NCBI GenBank assembly: GCA_002419465.1
Contig: DIGE01000016.1
Span: 158,478-222,477 of the forward strand
Length of the DNA stretch: 64,000 nucleotides
Direction of reading: 5' to 3'
DNA from: Geobacter sp. UBA5730
Lineage (GTDB): Bacteria > Desulfobacterota > Desulfuromonadia > Geobacterales > Pseudopelobacteraceae
The position numbers and the translations under genes are program-made. Below the pieces are notes generated by a model. The model searched no databases. It saw nothing but the letters and a program-made list of their open reading frames with translations, and was not told the origin of the DNA. This document shows positions 36,337 to 44,634 of this stretch, piece after piece (the stretch's first letter is position 1; each line of letters starts with the position of its first letter).

Positions 36337-37794
36337 ATGAAGGGGATGAAAGCTGTGATGGCAGTAGTGACTGCCGCGCTGGTCCTGGTTGCGTTCCAGG
36401 CGTTTGCCGGGCCGGACCACAAGGATTTTGTAAAAGGTCCGTTTAAGGATGGTCAATCGGTGACCAAGGTCTGTCTGGAGTGTCACGAGCAGCAGGCTGC
36501 TGACGTGATGAAGACCTCCCACTGGACCTGGGCCGGTACCCCTAACCATGTCAAGGGCATGGAAAAGAGCACCAAGCAGTACGGCAAGACCAATATGATT
36601 AACGCCTTCTGCACCACCGTGTTCAACGGACCTGACGGTGTGGTGCGTGAATCCTGTCACAAGTGTCACGCCGGTTATGGCTGGACCCGTACCAAGTTCG
36701 ACCTGACCGACAAGACCCGGGTCGACTGTCTGGTCTGCCATGCCCAGAAGGGTAACTATGCCCGTGCCGGTGTCGGCGCTGATGTAGATCAGGCCGCCAT
36801 CAAGAAGGGCTCCATGAATCTGGAAGAGGCTGCCCAGAGCGTGGGCGCTCCGACCTTGAAAAACTGCGGTTACTGCCACTTCTATGGTGGCGGCGGCGAT
36901 GCCGTCAAGGTGCCTGGTCTGGATTCCACCCTGGAGTATGCCAGCAAGGATCAGGATGTGCATATGGCCAGCAAGGCCAAAGGCGGCGCGGCTCTCACTT
37001 GCCAGGCCTGCCACAAGACCAAGGATCACAAGATCGCTGGCGCATCCAGTATGATGGCTCACTATGAAGGCCGTGTAAACTGCATCGACTGCCACAGTGG
37101 TGCCAAGGCTCCTCACCAGAAGTCCAAAAACAGGACTATTTTGGATAAGCACACCGCTTCAGTCGCCTGCCAGACCTGCCACATCCCGACCCTCTCCCGT
37201 GGCCAGGCAACCAAAGTGATGTGGAACTGGTCCGATGTAGGCAAAAAGATTGAGCCTGAAGAGCAGTTTGACAAAGAGACCTTTGCCAAGCACAAGGGTA
37301 CCTTCAAGTGGAACATGAACTTTGTGCCGACCTATGCTTGGTATAACGGTCAGATCGAGCGTTACATGGTGGGCGACAAGATCAAGGATCCGTCCAAGCC
37401 GGTTACCATCACCAAGCCGGTGGGCAGCATCAAGGACAAGACTGCCAAGATATATCCTTACAAGTACTACACCGGCACCCAGCCGATGGACAGCAAGTTC
37501 AAGTACCTGAGCACCTTCCAGCAGTACAAGGAGCTGTGGGTGAACTTTGACTGGGAAAAGGCTCTGGTCAACGGTGCCAAGAGTCCTGAAGGCCTTCCCT
37601 ACAGTGGTAAGTATCAGTTCGTCAAGACGGAGTCCTACCTGAGCGCCGGTCACGAAGTTGCTCCCAAGGAGCAGGCTCTGCAGTGCGGCGAATGCCACAT
37701 GGGTGCCAAGCGGATGGACTGGAAGGCCCTGGGTTACAAGGGTGATCCGATGCAGATGGGCGGCCGTGTCATTAAGGCAGGTAAAAAGAAGTAG
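36337..37794 (+). CDS. Octaheme c-type cytochrome, tetrathionate reductase (OTR) family
   Basis: Periplasmic multiheme reductase of about 485 residues. After a signal peptide (VMAVVTAALVLVAFQAFA) come eight CxxCH motifs in order: CLECH, CHKCH, CLVCH, CGYCH, CQACH, CIDCH, CQTCH and, after a long gap, CGECH near the C-terminus. This spacing fits the OTR family, whose Shewanella member reduces tetrathionate, nitrite and hydroxylamine in vitro. Several ATGs lie close together; I choose 36337 because AGGGGAAGGG precedes it (others are 36319 and 36346). It follows the bd-like membrane subunits, the probable electron source. The physiological substrate cannot be read from sequence. Confidence 0.9.
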   Translation: MKGMKAVMAVVTAALVLVAFQAFAGPDHKDFVKGPFKDGQSVTKVCLECHEQQAADVMKTSHWTWAGTPNHVKGMEKSTKQYGKTNMINAFCTTVFNGPDGVVRESCHKCHAGYGWTRTKFDLTDKTRVDCLVCHAQKGNYARAGVGADVDQAAIKKGSMNLEEAAQSVGAPTLKNCGYCHFYGGGGDAVKVPGLDSTLEYASKDQDVHMASKAKGGAALTCQACHKTKDHKIAGASSMMAHYEGRVNCIDCHSGAKAPHQKSKNRTILDKHTASVACQTCHIPTLSRGQATKVMWNWSDVGKKIEPEEQFDKETFAKHKGTFKWNMNFVPTYAWYNGQIERYMVGDKIKDPSKPVTITKPVGSIKDKTAKIYPYKYYTGTQPMDSKFKYLSTFQQYKELWVNFDWEKALVNGAKSPEGLPYSGKYQFVKTESYLSAGHEVAPKEQALQCGECHMGAKRMDWKALGYKGDPMQMGGRVIKAGKKK

Positions 37795-37821
37795 TTTTCA
37801 TACGTTGTGTGGTGAGTTGTC

Positions 37822-37857
37822 AACGCCGTCCGGCCTTTGTGCCGGGCGGCGTTTTTT
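37822..37857 (+). terminator. Rho-independent terminator of the octaheme cytochrome gene
   Basis: AACGCCGTCCGGC pairs with GCCGGGCGGCGTT across a 6-base loop, with one mismatch, and is followed by six T. Confidence 0.9.
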
Positions 37858-37939
37858 GAGTGTTGGATAGTCAAACGAATAACGGTAGTATGATCATAGT
37901 GCATGAGGTTATCACGCCAGAGAGTCAGGAGTCTCAACC

Positions 37940-38353
37940 ATGCGTTTGAAACTTATTTTCGGGATGCTCAGTATGTTCGTCGTGATTGGTTGTGGAACCA
38001 AACGTCCAGTGTTGTATCCCAATGGCCATTACACCGATGTAGGTGAAGCAGTGGCCCGGCAGGATATCGAAACGTGTCAAACGTTGGCTGAAAAGGCTGG
38101 CACACAAGGTGATGCAGGTGAGGAGCTGGCTGCGCGTACAGGCACGTCAGCTGTCGTTGGTGGGGCTACCGGTGCAGTGGTTGGGGCTGTCAGCGGGTCG
38201 GTCGGGCGTGGCAGTCTGATCGGTGCCGCAGCCGGTGGCACAGCTGCCCTGACAAGCGGACTTTTCCGAGTCAGGGAACCTGATCCGATCTTTATGCGGT
38301 TTGTGGAGCAGTGTTTGTATGAAAAGGGCTATCAGGTGCTTGGCTGGCGTTGA
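37940..38353 (+). CDS. Lipoprotein with glycine-zipper segment
   Basis: A 137-residue envelope protein. The signal peptide ends in a lipobox (FVVIGC, Cys 18). Residues about 70-110 form a glycine zipper (VVGGATGAVVGAVSGSVGRG and AAAGGTAALTSG), as in small outer-membrane-associated lipoproteins. The C-terminus (FMRFVEQCLYEKGYQVLGW) is a typical end for this family in proteobacteria. AGGAG lies nine bases before the ATG. Role unknown; probably envelope integrity. Monocistronic. Confidence 0.82.
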   Translation: MRLKLIFGMLSMFVVIGCGTKRPVLYPNGHYTDVGEAVARQDIETCQTLAEKAGTQGDAGEELAARTGTSAVVGGATGAVVGAVSGSVGRGSLIGAAAGGTAALTSGLFRVREPDPIFMRFVEQCLYEKGYQVLGWR

Positions 38354-38392
38354 AACATGCTGTTACGGTTGGCTGTTGCGTTGTATTGATGG

Positions 38393-39526
38393 TCATTGGG
38401 GAGGGGCTCCGGGCTGCCGTCCGCTCTTTTTCAGATATTCCATGAACCCCTTTTCGAAAATCAGTTCAATGTCACCCTTGGGGCGGTTTTCAACGTAGTG
38501 TTTGAAATAGATGGATAAGCCACCAAGCAGCAGGCAGACGATGATCGCAAGTATAATCTGCAAAATCTTCAAACGCAGTCGTTCGGTGTCGGTCAGTTCG
38601 TGATCTTCCGTGTTTAAACCACGGCCGAGATAGTGCTCCCGTAGTTGCCGGATCCTCTTCAGTTGAACATTTGCGATGTGGCTGACGATGGTATCCCGGT
38701 CACGCTCGTCAATAAAAAGAAATTCAATGCTGGTATTGTAGCTGTCCCGTTGCATCTGCTTTGATGCCGCATGGTTCTGAAGAGAGGAGACCACTGTGCC
38801 GACAGCGTCCACTATGCGCGGCTGTGGTTCCGTTGGGACATAAATTTCCAGGATTATCAGGTCACCGGCCTTGAATTGATGGTGCAGCAGAATTCTGATG
38901 CCGCCGCCACTGATATTGGCCGCCAGCGGGATCACGTCGTCCCAGCTGTGGTCCCTGCTGTCATCTGCTTCGGTAAAGCCTTCATCAAGCTCTTCACTGG
39001 TTTCTTCCGTCGCGTCAAACTCTTCGTCTGGAAAGTTTTCTTGCTGGGGAAGCATCAGGCGTTGCCAGGGTTTTACTTCATTTTCACGCCGTTCACGCTC
39101 AAGCTTTGCACGAGCTTCACGTTTTGCTTGCCAATCCAGTTTGAGGGCGTATTCGCTGGTTCTATGCGTGATGAAGTATTTGATCGGCAGGAAGGCATCA
39201 ATCCGGTAAAACTCGCGTAGTTCATCAGAGACGATCTCACCGATCAGTCTCAGCAGCACCTCACGGCGGTCACCTTCGGTGACGATGATTCCTCGGCAGC
39301 AATAGGCATTATCATCTTTGCCACCTCGGATATCAAGGATCGTACCCACCAGCAGACGTACACCGGCCGGCAGCACATCACGGGAAAGCTGGAGTTCGAG
39401 CAGGTCTTCGTCAATAGCAAGAATGATGGCCCAGTCATGGAATATCGAGCCACCGGGGACCGGAATGCCTACGTTGACCTTCATCCCGGCCGGGAAGTGT
39501 TCGATATACTTGTCGTAGTCTCCCAT
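38393..39526 (-). CDS. PilZ-like signalling protein with C-terminal membrane anchor
   Basis: A 377-residue protein. The N-terminal part (about 10-120) resembles a YcgR-type PilZN domain (GMKVNVGIPVPGGSIFHDW). A charged, acidic linker (about 160-195) precedes a PilZ-like domain with AANISGGGIRILLHH, matching the [DN]xSxxG turn, though the Arg motif that binds c-di-GMP is not obvious. A single hydrophobic helix (LQIILAIIVCLLLGGLSIYF, about 332-352) anchors the C-terminus. It starts 8 bases after the stop of the DUF1858 gene and is probably co-transcribed with it. c-di-GMP binding is uncertain. Confidence 0.72.
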   Translation of the reverse strand: MGDYDKYIEHFPAGMKVNVGIPVPGGSIFHDWAIILAIDEDLLELQLSRDVLPAGVRLLVGTILDIRGGKDDNAYCCRGIIVTEGDRREVLLRLIGEIVSDELREFYRIDAFLPIKYFITHRTSEYALKLDWQAKREARAKLERERRENEVKPWQRLMLPQQENFPDEEFDATEETSEELDEGFTEADDSRDHSWDDVIPLAANISGGGIRILLHHQFKAGDLIILEIYVPTEPQPRIVDAVGTVVSSLQNHAASKQMQRDSYNTSIEFLFIDERDRDTIVSHIANVQLKRIRQLREHYLGRGLNTEDHELTDTERLRLKILQIILAIIVCLLLGGLSIYFKHYVENRPKGDIELIFEKGFMEYLKKSGRQPGAPPQ

Positions 39527-39534
39527 GGAGAGGG

Positions 39535-39729
39535 TCAGCCCCGGCCAGCTGCGTTCAGCTCTCGCAGTAATTTTTCAATGTCAAGCTGGTGAAATCCGGC
39601 CCCGTGTTCCAGAGTTTCCAGATCGGCGATCTGACACTCGAAACACTCCAGGCCATAACGGGCAAAAACCTCAACAGTGGCGGGATATTGCCGGATGATG
39701 TCGCCGATAATCATCTCTTTGGTGATCAT
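39535..39729 (-). CDS. DUF1858 domain protein
   Basis: A 64-residue cytoplasmic protein: MITKEMIIGDIIRQYPATVE leads to RYGLECFECQIADLE with a CxxC pair at about residues 29-32, the pattern of DUF1858 (hybrid-cluster-protein-associated redox disulfide family). I use the ATG at 39729, which has GAGAGG eight bases upstream; the frame extends further upstream only through the aspC terminator. It is 8 bases from the PilZ-like gene. A redox or persulfide role is possible but unproven. Confidence 0.85.
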   Translation of the reverse strand: MITKEMIIGDIIRQYPATVEVFARYGLECFECQIADLETLEHGAGFHQLDIEKLLRELNAAGRG

Positions 39730-39762
39730 GAGCAGACCTCTCTCGGTACAGGCAGGTGCTAC

Positions 39763-39788
39763 AAAAAAGGGGACGCCGGAGCGTCCCC
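39763..39788 (-). terminator. Rho-independent terminator of aspC
   Basis: GGGGACGC (39788-39781 on the minus strand) and GCGTCCCC (39776-39769) form a perfect 8-base-pair stem with a 4-base loop, followed by six T (39768-39763). It lies just after the aspC stop and before the DUF1858 start. Confidence 0.92.
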
Positions 39789-39799
39789 GCGGGGTCGTT

Positions 39800-40999
39800 C
39801 TACTTAAGGTTCTTAATCGCATCTTCGATGCGATCCATACCTTTTTTAATGTTTTCCATGCTGATAGCATAGGAAAGACGGGCGTAACGGTCGTCACCAA
39901 AGGCCACGCCCGGCACCAGGGCTACCTTGGCGTCCTCCAGCAGATACGCGGCAAAATCGGATGAAGATTCGATCTTTTTGCCAGCCGGGGTTGTCTTTCC
40001 GTAGACACCGGAAAAATTGGGGAACACATAGAAGGCGCCGTTGGACTTGAAGCAGGACACGCCCGGCATCGCATTCAGACGATCAACGATGTAGGTGCGG
40101 CGTTTCTCAAACTCGATACACATGGCGGACACGGCGTCCTGGGAGCCGTTCAGGGCCTCCACCGATGCTTTCTGGGCGATGGATGTCGCGTTGGAGGTTG
40201 ATTGAGACTGCATCTTGGTCATGGCAGCCATCAGCTCTTTCGGCCCGCAGGCGTAACCGATCCGCCAGCCGGTCATGGCGTAGGTCTTGGAAACGCCGTT
40301 CACCACGATGGTGCGGGGTTTCAATTCAGGCACCACCTGGGCGATGTTGTAGAACCTCAAGCCATCGTAGATCAGGCGTTCATAGATATCGTCGGCCACC
40401 ACCAGCACATGTTCCTGCTTGAGCAGAACCTGGCCCAGCGCAGCCAGCTCTTCCTTCGTATAGGTAGAGCCGGTCGGGTTACAAGGTGAGTTGAGGATCA
40501 GATAACGAGTTTTTGGAGTAATCGTTTTTTCAAGCTGCGCCGGGGTAATCTTGAAGCCCGTGGATTCGTCGGTCATGATAAAGACCGGAGTTCCGCCGGC
40601 CAGTACAATCTGATCGGGATAAGAAACCCAGTAAGGACCAGGAATGATGACTTCGTCACCTTCCTGAATCAGTGCCTGAGAGATGTTGTAAAGGGTGTGT
40701 TTTGCGCCACAGGCCACCGAAATTTCGTCACGGGTATACTCCAGACCGTGGTCACGCTTCATCTTGGCAATGATGGCGTCTTTCAGATCGTCGGCGCCGC
40801 CCACCGGCATATAGCGTGTAAATCCAGCATCAATAGCCTTTTTGCCGGCCTCGCGGATGTTTACGGGGGTGTCGAAATCAGGTTCGCCGGCGCCAAAGCC
40901 GACGACATCTATTCCCTGGGCCTTGAGGGCCTTGGCCTTGGCGTCAATGGCAAGGGTAGGGGAGGGTTGAATCTTGTTTACGCGATCTGCGAGTTTCAT
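39800..40999 (-). CDS. aspC: Pyridoxal-phosphate-dependent aspartate aminotransferase
   Basis: Cytoplasmic aminotransferase (class I/II, subgroup I-beta) interconverting aspartate and oxaloacetate with 2-oxoglutarate/glutamate. Seen are the N-terminal KLADRVNKIQPSPTLAIDAK, GFGAGEPDFDTP, substrate loop NSPCNPTGSTYTKEEL, and the PLP lysine in VNGVSKTYAMTGWRIGYACG (about residue 235). At 399 residues it is full length. GAAGGAGAT precedes the ATG. It ends in a strong terminator and lies downstream of coaD on the same strand. Confidence 0.94.
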   Translation of the reverse strand: MKLADRVNKIQPSPTLAIDAKAKALKAQGIDVVGFGAGEPDFDTPVNIREAGKKAIDAGFTRYMPVGGADDLKDAIIAKMKRDHGLEYTRDEISVACGAKHTLYNISQALIQEGDEVIIPGPYWVSYPDQIVLAGGTPVFIMTDESTGFKITPAQLEKTITPKTRYLILNSPCNPTGSTYTKEELAALGQVLLKQEHVLVVADDIYERLIYDGLRFYNIAQVVPELKPRTIVVNGVSKTYAMTGWRIGYACGPKELMAAMTKMQSQSTSNATSIAQKASVEALNGSQDAVSAMCIEFEKRRTYIVDRLNAMPGVSCFKSNGAFYVFPNFSGVYGKTTPAGKKIESSSDFAAYLLEDAKVALVPGVAFGDDRYARLSYAISMENIKKGMDRIEDAIKNLK

Positions 41000-41044
41000 G
41001 GAAATCTCCTTCGTTCGTGTTGAATGCTGATTAATCCAGGTTTC

Positions 41045-41542
41045 TCAGGATGTGGTAATGTTGTATTTGTCGAGCATGGCAGCCTTGACTTCAGGTGGGA
41101 CAAAGCTGTCAACATTGGCTCCCAGAGAGCAAACCTCTCGCACAATGGAAGAAGAGAGGTAGCCGTACTGGACCGAGGTCATCATAAACAGTGTTTCGAC
41201 TTCGTTACCGATGGTGCTGTTCATTTGGGCGATCTGGAATTCATATTCAAAATCGGATATTGCCCGCAATCCACGAATGACAACATGTGCTTTTTGTGCG
41301 GCTACATAATCTATCAGAAGCCCGGTAAAGGTGTCAACGGAGACCCTCGGTTCAGCTTTGAGTACTGTCTGAAGAAGCTGTACTCGTTCGTCGATGCTGA
41401 ATAGGGAGTTTTTTTGGGAATTGCGGGCTACGGCAACGATTACCTTGTCGAATATCCGCAGACTGCGTTTGATGATGTCCAGGTGGCCATAAGTGACCGG
41501 GTCAAAAGAGCCTGGATAGATGGCTATGCGGCTATGGGGCAT
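41045..41542 (-). CDS. coaD: Phosphopantetheine adenylyltransferase CoaD
   Basis: Fourth step of coenzyme A synthesis: transfers AMP from ATP to 4'-phosphopantetheine. The N-terminal IAIYPGSFDPVTYGHLDII carries the T/HxGH nucleotidyltransferase motif, and VVIRGLRAISDFEYEFQIA and YGYLSSSIVREV are family hallmarks. At 165 residues it has the usual size. I use the ATG at 41542, which overlaps the rsmD stop by 11 bases; an upstream in-frame start would lie deep inside rsmD. rsmD-coaD is a widely conserved gene pair. Confidence 0.96.
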   Translation of the reverse strand: MPHSRIAIYPGSFDPVTYGHLDIIKRSLRIFDKVIVAVARNSQKNSLFSIDERVQLLQTVLKAEPRVSVDTFTGLLIDYVAAQKAHVVIRGLRAISDFEYEFQIAQMNSTIGNEVETLFMMTSVQYGYLSSSIVREVCSLGANVDSFVPPEVKAAMLDKYNITTS

Positions 41543-42101
41543 CGTTCCCCTCCGGGACGAAGAACTCAAGTGCTGTGTCGCCGTACACCCGGCGATCAAT
41601 GCGCCAACACCTTCCTACCCGTTCGGGTAGTGGCTCACGGGAGGCTGCTTCGGCAACCATCATTCCCTTGGCTGACAGTAACGGGGTAATCCGTTCTAAA
41701 ACCTTTGCCTGCAGTCCCAAGGCATAGGGGGGGTCAAGCAGTACCAGATCAAAACGGGCACACTGACGGGTTAGTTGATCCAGGGCCTGAAAGACATCCA
41801 GCGGCAGCACTGTTGCCTGGTCTGCCAGTTTGGTGTGCAGTAGATTCTTACGAAGTGCATCCAGCGCCGGGCGGGATTTGTCCACCAAGGTGGCATGAGC
41901 TGCGCCGCGGGATAGTGCTTCGATTGCCAAGGCGCCACTGCCGGCGAACAGATCCAGAACACGGACTCCACTGGTCAACATCTCGTGACTTTGCAGGATG
42001 TTGAAGAGAGCTTCCTTGACCCGGTCTGCGGTCGGACGTGTTCCGGTGCCTGTAGGGGATGTCAGCTTCAGACCACCGGCTGTACCGGAGATTACCCGCA
42101 C
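41532..42101 (-). CDS. rsmD: 16S rRNA (guanine966-N2)-methyltransferase RsmD
   Basis: SAM-dependent rRNA methyltransferase of 189 residues. MRVISGTAGGLKL and RPTADRVKEALFNILQ form the conserved N-terminus; VLDLFAGSGALAIEALSRGA is the SAM-binding motif, and LVLLDPPYALG carries the catalytic DPPY for N2-guanine methylation. It overlaps coaD by 11 bases at its 3' end. Upstream lies a divergent HDOD gene with a 196-base gap. Confidence 0.95.
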   Translation of the reverse strand: MRVISGTAGGLKLTSPTGTGTRPTADRVKEALFNILQSHEMLTSGVRVLDLFAGSGALAIEALSRGAAHATLVDKSRPALDALRKNLLHTKLADQATVLPLDVFQALDQLTRQCARFDLVLLDPPYALGLQAKVLERITPLLSAKGMMVAEAASREPLPERVGRCWRIDRRVYGDTALEFFVPEGNDAP

Positions 42102-42143
42102 AGATTATGCCTCCAAACGCCAGTTAAGTCTCAAGGCAGAGCA

Positions 42144-42172
42144 ACCCTACCGGAGGGTTAAGCGACTGTCAA
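42144..42172 (-). promoter_or_regulatory. Possible sigma-70 promoter for rsmD-coaD
   Basis: Minus-strand TTGACA (42172-42167) with TAGGGT (42149-42144) at 17-base spacing. The -35 is perfect, the -10 weak. Confidence 0.35.
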
Positions 42173-42297
42173 GTGCCAACAAAACGGTGCTGGGTGTGAT
42201 GCCTGTGTATAAAATTCGGCTTAGGTGGTTTTCATCCTGCCGGAGCTATGGTATACATAAACCCTGTAGCTGATATGAAATATTTTCAAAGGGAGTT

Positions 42298-43194
42298 ATG
42301 TCTGTGTCTGAGAGCTCTCACCTTTCCGCCAAGAAGATTATCGCCTCATTCCAGACTCTGCCGACGATTCCTGCGGCAGCGGCACGAGCTATTCAGATCC
42401 TGAATGAACCTGACCCTGACCTCTCCGAAGTGGCGGATATCGTTCTGGCAGATCAGGTAATTGCTGCCCGGGTGATTCGAATCATCAATTCACCGCTCTA
42501 CAAACTGCTTCATGAGATTGATTCAGTCAAACAGGCTTTGATCTATCTGGGCCCGCAGAAAATTTTCGAAATTATCCTTACCTCATGTTTTCTTGAGTTG
42601 ACGGACAATAGCGGCAACCAGTGTCTGCGCGTGCAGAGTTGTTGGGAGCACTCCTTCGGCGTAGCGTTGGTGTCGCGTAATCTTGCTGAACTGAGTGGCG
42701 CGGTAAAACCTGAGCTTGCCTTTGTCTCTGGTATCCTGCATGACATTGGCGAGGTGATTCTGAGTCAGCAGCTGCCCGAGCAATTCCGGCAGGCCATGCA
42801 GCTGTCCTTAGAGCGTGAGGTTAATCTGCATGATGCCGAGATGGAACAGTTTGGCACCAGCCATTGCGAGGTCGGTGCGTTGCTGGCGGAACAATGGCGG
42901 TTCCCTGAACCGTTTCTGCAGGTGATTCTTCATCATCACAGTGCGCAGATCGAGCAGAAATCGCCTCTGATTCAGATCGTGAGTCTGGCCGATCAAATCT
43001 GTGCCGACGTGCGTCTTAAGTGTGAGTTAAATCAGCCTGTGCGGGATAATGGCACCGGGATCTACGGTGAGCATCTGCAGGAACTTGAACAGCAGTTGGG
43101 CCGTCTGGGTGTCGAAGATCTGGCGGCTTTCCGCCAGTCACTGGGGACAATGGTTCAGAAGGTGAAGGAAACGGTTCAGTCACTCTACGCCTGA
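42298..43194 (+). CDS. HDOD-domain signalling protein
   Basis: A 298-residue cytoplasmic protein with one HDOD domain (about 10-210): LPTIPAAAARAIQILNEPDP, VIRIINSPLYKL, and VSGILHDIGEVILSQQLPEQ with an HD-like HDIG, then FLQVILHHHSAQ. HDOD proteins are non-catalytic relatives of HD phosphohydrolases used in signalling. AAAGGGAG precedes the ATG. A second HDOD protein is encoded convergently 30 bases downstream. The input signal and partner are unknown. Confidence 0.88.
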   Translation: MSVSESSHLSAKKIIASFQTLPTIPAAAARAIQILNEPDPDLSEVADIVLADQVIAARVIRIINSPLYKLLHEIDSVKQALIYLGPQKIFEIILTSCFLELTDNSGNQCLRVQSCWEHSFGVALVSRNLAELSGAVKPELAFVSGILHDIGEVILSQQLPEQFRQAMQLSLEREVNLHDAEMEQFGTSHCEVGALLAEQWRFPEPFLQVILHHHSAQIEQKSPLIQIVSLADQICADVRLKCELNQPVRDNGTGIYGEHLQELEQQLGRLGVEDLAAFRQSLGTMVQKVKETVQSLYA

Positions 43195-43224
43195 GCAGTT
43201 TTTGAATCTAGATTTGTGACCTGC

Positions 43225-44544
43225 TCACATGGGTGCCAGGATCGCCTCGATCTCCTTATCCAGTTCCTCAAGATGATCGGCAAACGGTGTGTTGATCACG
43301 CTGATTGACGGGGCTAACGGTGACAATACCAGATCTTGAACAGGAAAATCGCTCTTGGTCAAGAGGTCTGCAATGTGCACGATCTCAACCAGCTTGGTGT
43401 AGTTATGTGCATTGAGTGGATCATGATGGCAGCGAATCACTTCCTGAATATCCTCTGAAAGGTTCCACTTCTTTGCCACCAGGCTTCCCACCACCGTATG
43501 ATGGTCATTAATCAACTGATCGCGTTTTTCTGTCGGCAGGTCATATTCGGACAAAAGTTCCAGCATGATGATCCAGCCCAGATCATGCAGGAGGCCGCAG
43601 ATGAAGGCCTGGTCATGATTATAGCCAAGATCGCGGGCCAGTTGTTTGGCTATCATGCCTGTTGCCAGGGAATGGCGCAGTAATGACTGCACTTTCGCTG
43701 TGTTGCGCGGCGAAAAGCCGCTTAGGGCATGCACGGTCACAATGCTGAGCAGGGATTTTAATCCCATGTAGACCACCGCATCCCGCAAGGTGGCTACATT
43801 GTTACGACGGCCATAAAAGCTTGAATTACAGATTTTCAACACCTTGGATACCAGCAATGGATCGGCAATGCACTCAATGATCTCGTCAACCACCATGTTG
43901 GGATTGTTGATCCGATTCATCAACAGTTGCATCTCGCTGGGCAGCGGGGGGATGTTGATGGCTCCCTTGCGGATCAGATCAAAAACCTCATCCAGCAGTG
44001 TATTGGTGCTGGCCTTTCCAGCCAGATCAGTCTCATCAATCAGCACAGCGGAATCCATCAGTACCTGACTGGTCGTCAGTGTGATCGGGCTGGAAAGAAC
44101 GGTTGTCGGCAGGGTATCGCTAAACCGGAAACGGCCTGCTTTCCAGGTAATCACGTCGGCCATCGCCCGTTCAGCCAGGGAACTGATGACGGCGGTCAGC
44201 CGTTCCAGTGGGATACCTTCTTCACTGGACAGGTAGCCTATGCAGGATATACCCAGTTGTTCGGCCGTATGCAATGCCTCCAGAATCTGCTCCAGGGGCA
44301 GGTCAGTTGCTTCGTGCAATGCCTCGCACAGCTGTTCTCCCTCTTTCTCCGACCAGATGAATATCAGCCTTCCATCCTGAAAGAAAAACCGTTTGGTGTG
44401 CTCGTCATTGGCAACGAGCAGTGTGCCTGAACGTCGTGACACTTCAATCCATTGCGTCAGATCAGCAAGGGTCATCAGGCTAAGGCTGCCCTCGATGAAA
44501 CGGGAGAGTTTGTCATCGGACTGTTCAAGAAAACTCAGGTGCAT
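43225..44544 (-). CDS. DUF4388/PATAN-HDOD signalling protein
   Basis: A 439-residue protein. Residues about 15-165 form a DUF4388/PATAN-type domain (SLMTLADLTQWIEVSRRSGT and the GRLIFIWSEKEGEQLCEAL turn), and residues about 195-400 an HDOD domain (INIPPLPSEMQLLMNRINNP, VLKICNSSFYGR, FICGLLHDLGWIIMLELL, IRCHHDPLNA). The combination suggests integration of protein-interaction input with HDOD output, common in delta-proteobacterial gliding, chemotaxis or c-di-GMP circuits. It is convergent with the preceding HDOD gene; together they form a local pair. Confidence 0.85.
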   Translation of the reverse strand: MHLSFLEQSDDKLSRFIEGSLSLMTLADLTQWIEVSRRSGTLLVANDEHTKRFFFQDGRLIFIWSEKEGEQLCEALHEATDLPLEQILEALHTAEQLGISCIGYLSSEEGIPLERLTAVISSLAERAMADVITWKAGRFRFSDTLPTTVLSSPITLTTSQVLMDSAVLIDETDLAGKASTNTLLDEVFDLIRKGAINIPPLPSEMQLLMNRINNPNMVVDEIIECIADPLLVSKVLKICNSSFYGRRNNVATLRDAVVYMGLKSLLSIVTVHALSGFSPRNTAKVQSLLRHSLATGMIAKQLARDLGYNHDQAFICGLLHDLGWIIMLELLSEYDLPTEKRDQLINDHHTVVGSLVAKKWNLSEDIQEVIRCHHDPLNAHNYTKLVEIVHIADLLTKSDFPVQDLVLSPLAPSISVINTPFADHLEELDKEIEAILAPM

Positions 44545-44634
44545 GGCAGCATCTCACCGGCAAGTGATTGTATACGATCAGGTACGCAACAGTATAACGG
44601 TGAATTTCTTTAGCACAAGCGAACAGGTCGAGAT

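Noticed and set aside
36307..37152. 281-codon minus-strand frame opposite the octaheme cytochrome
   Set aside because: Composition is a mirror of the cytochrome codons; no ribosome site or recognisable domain.
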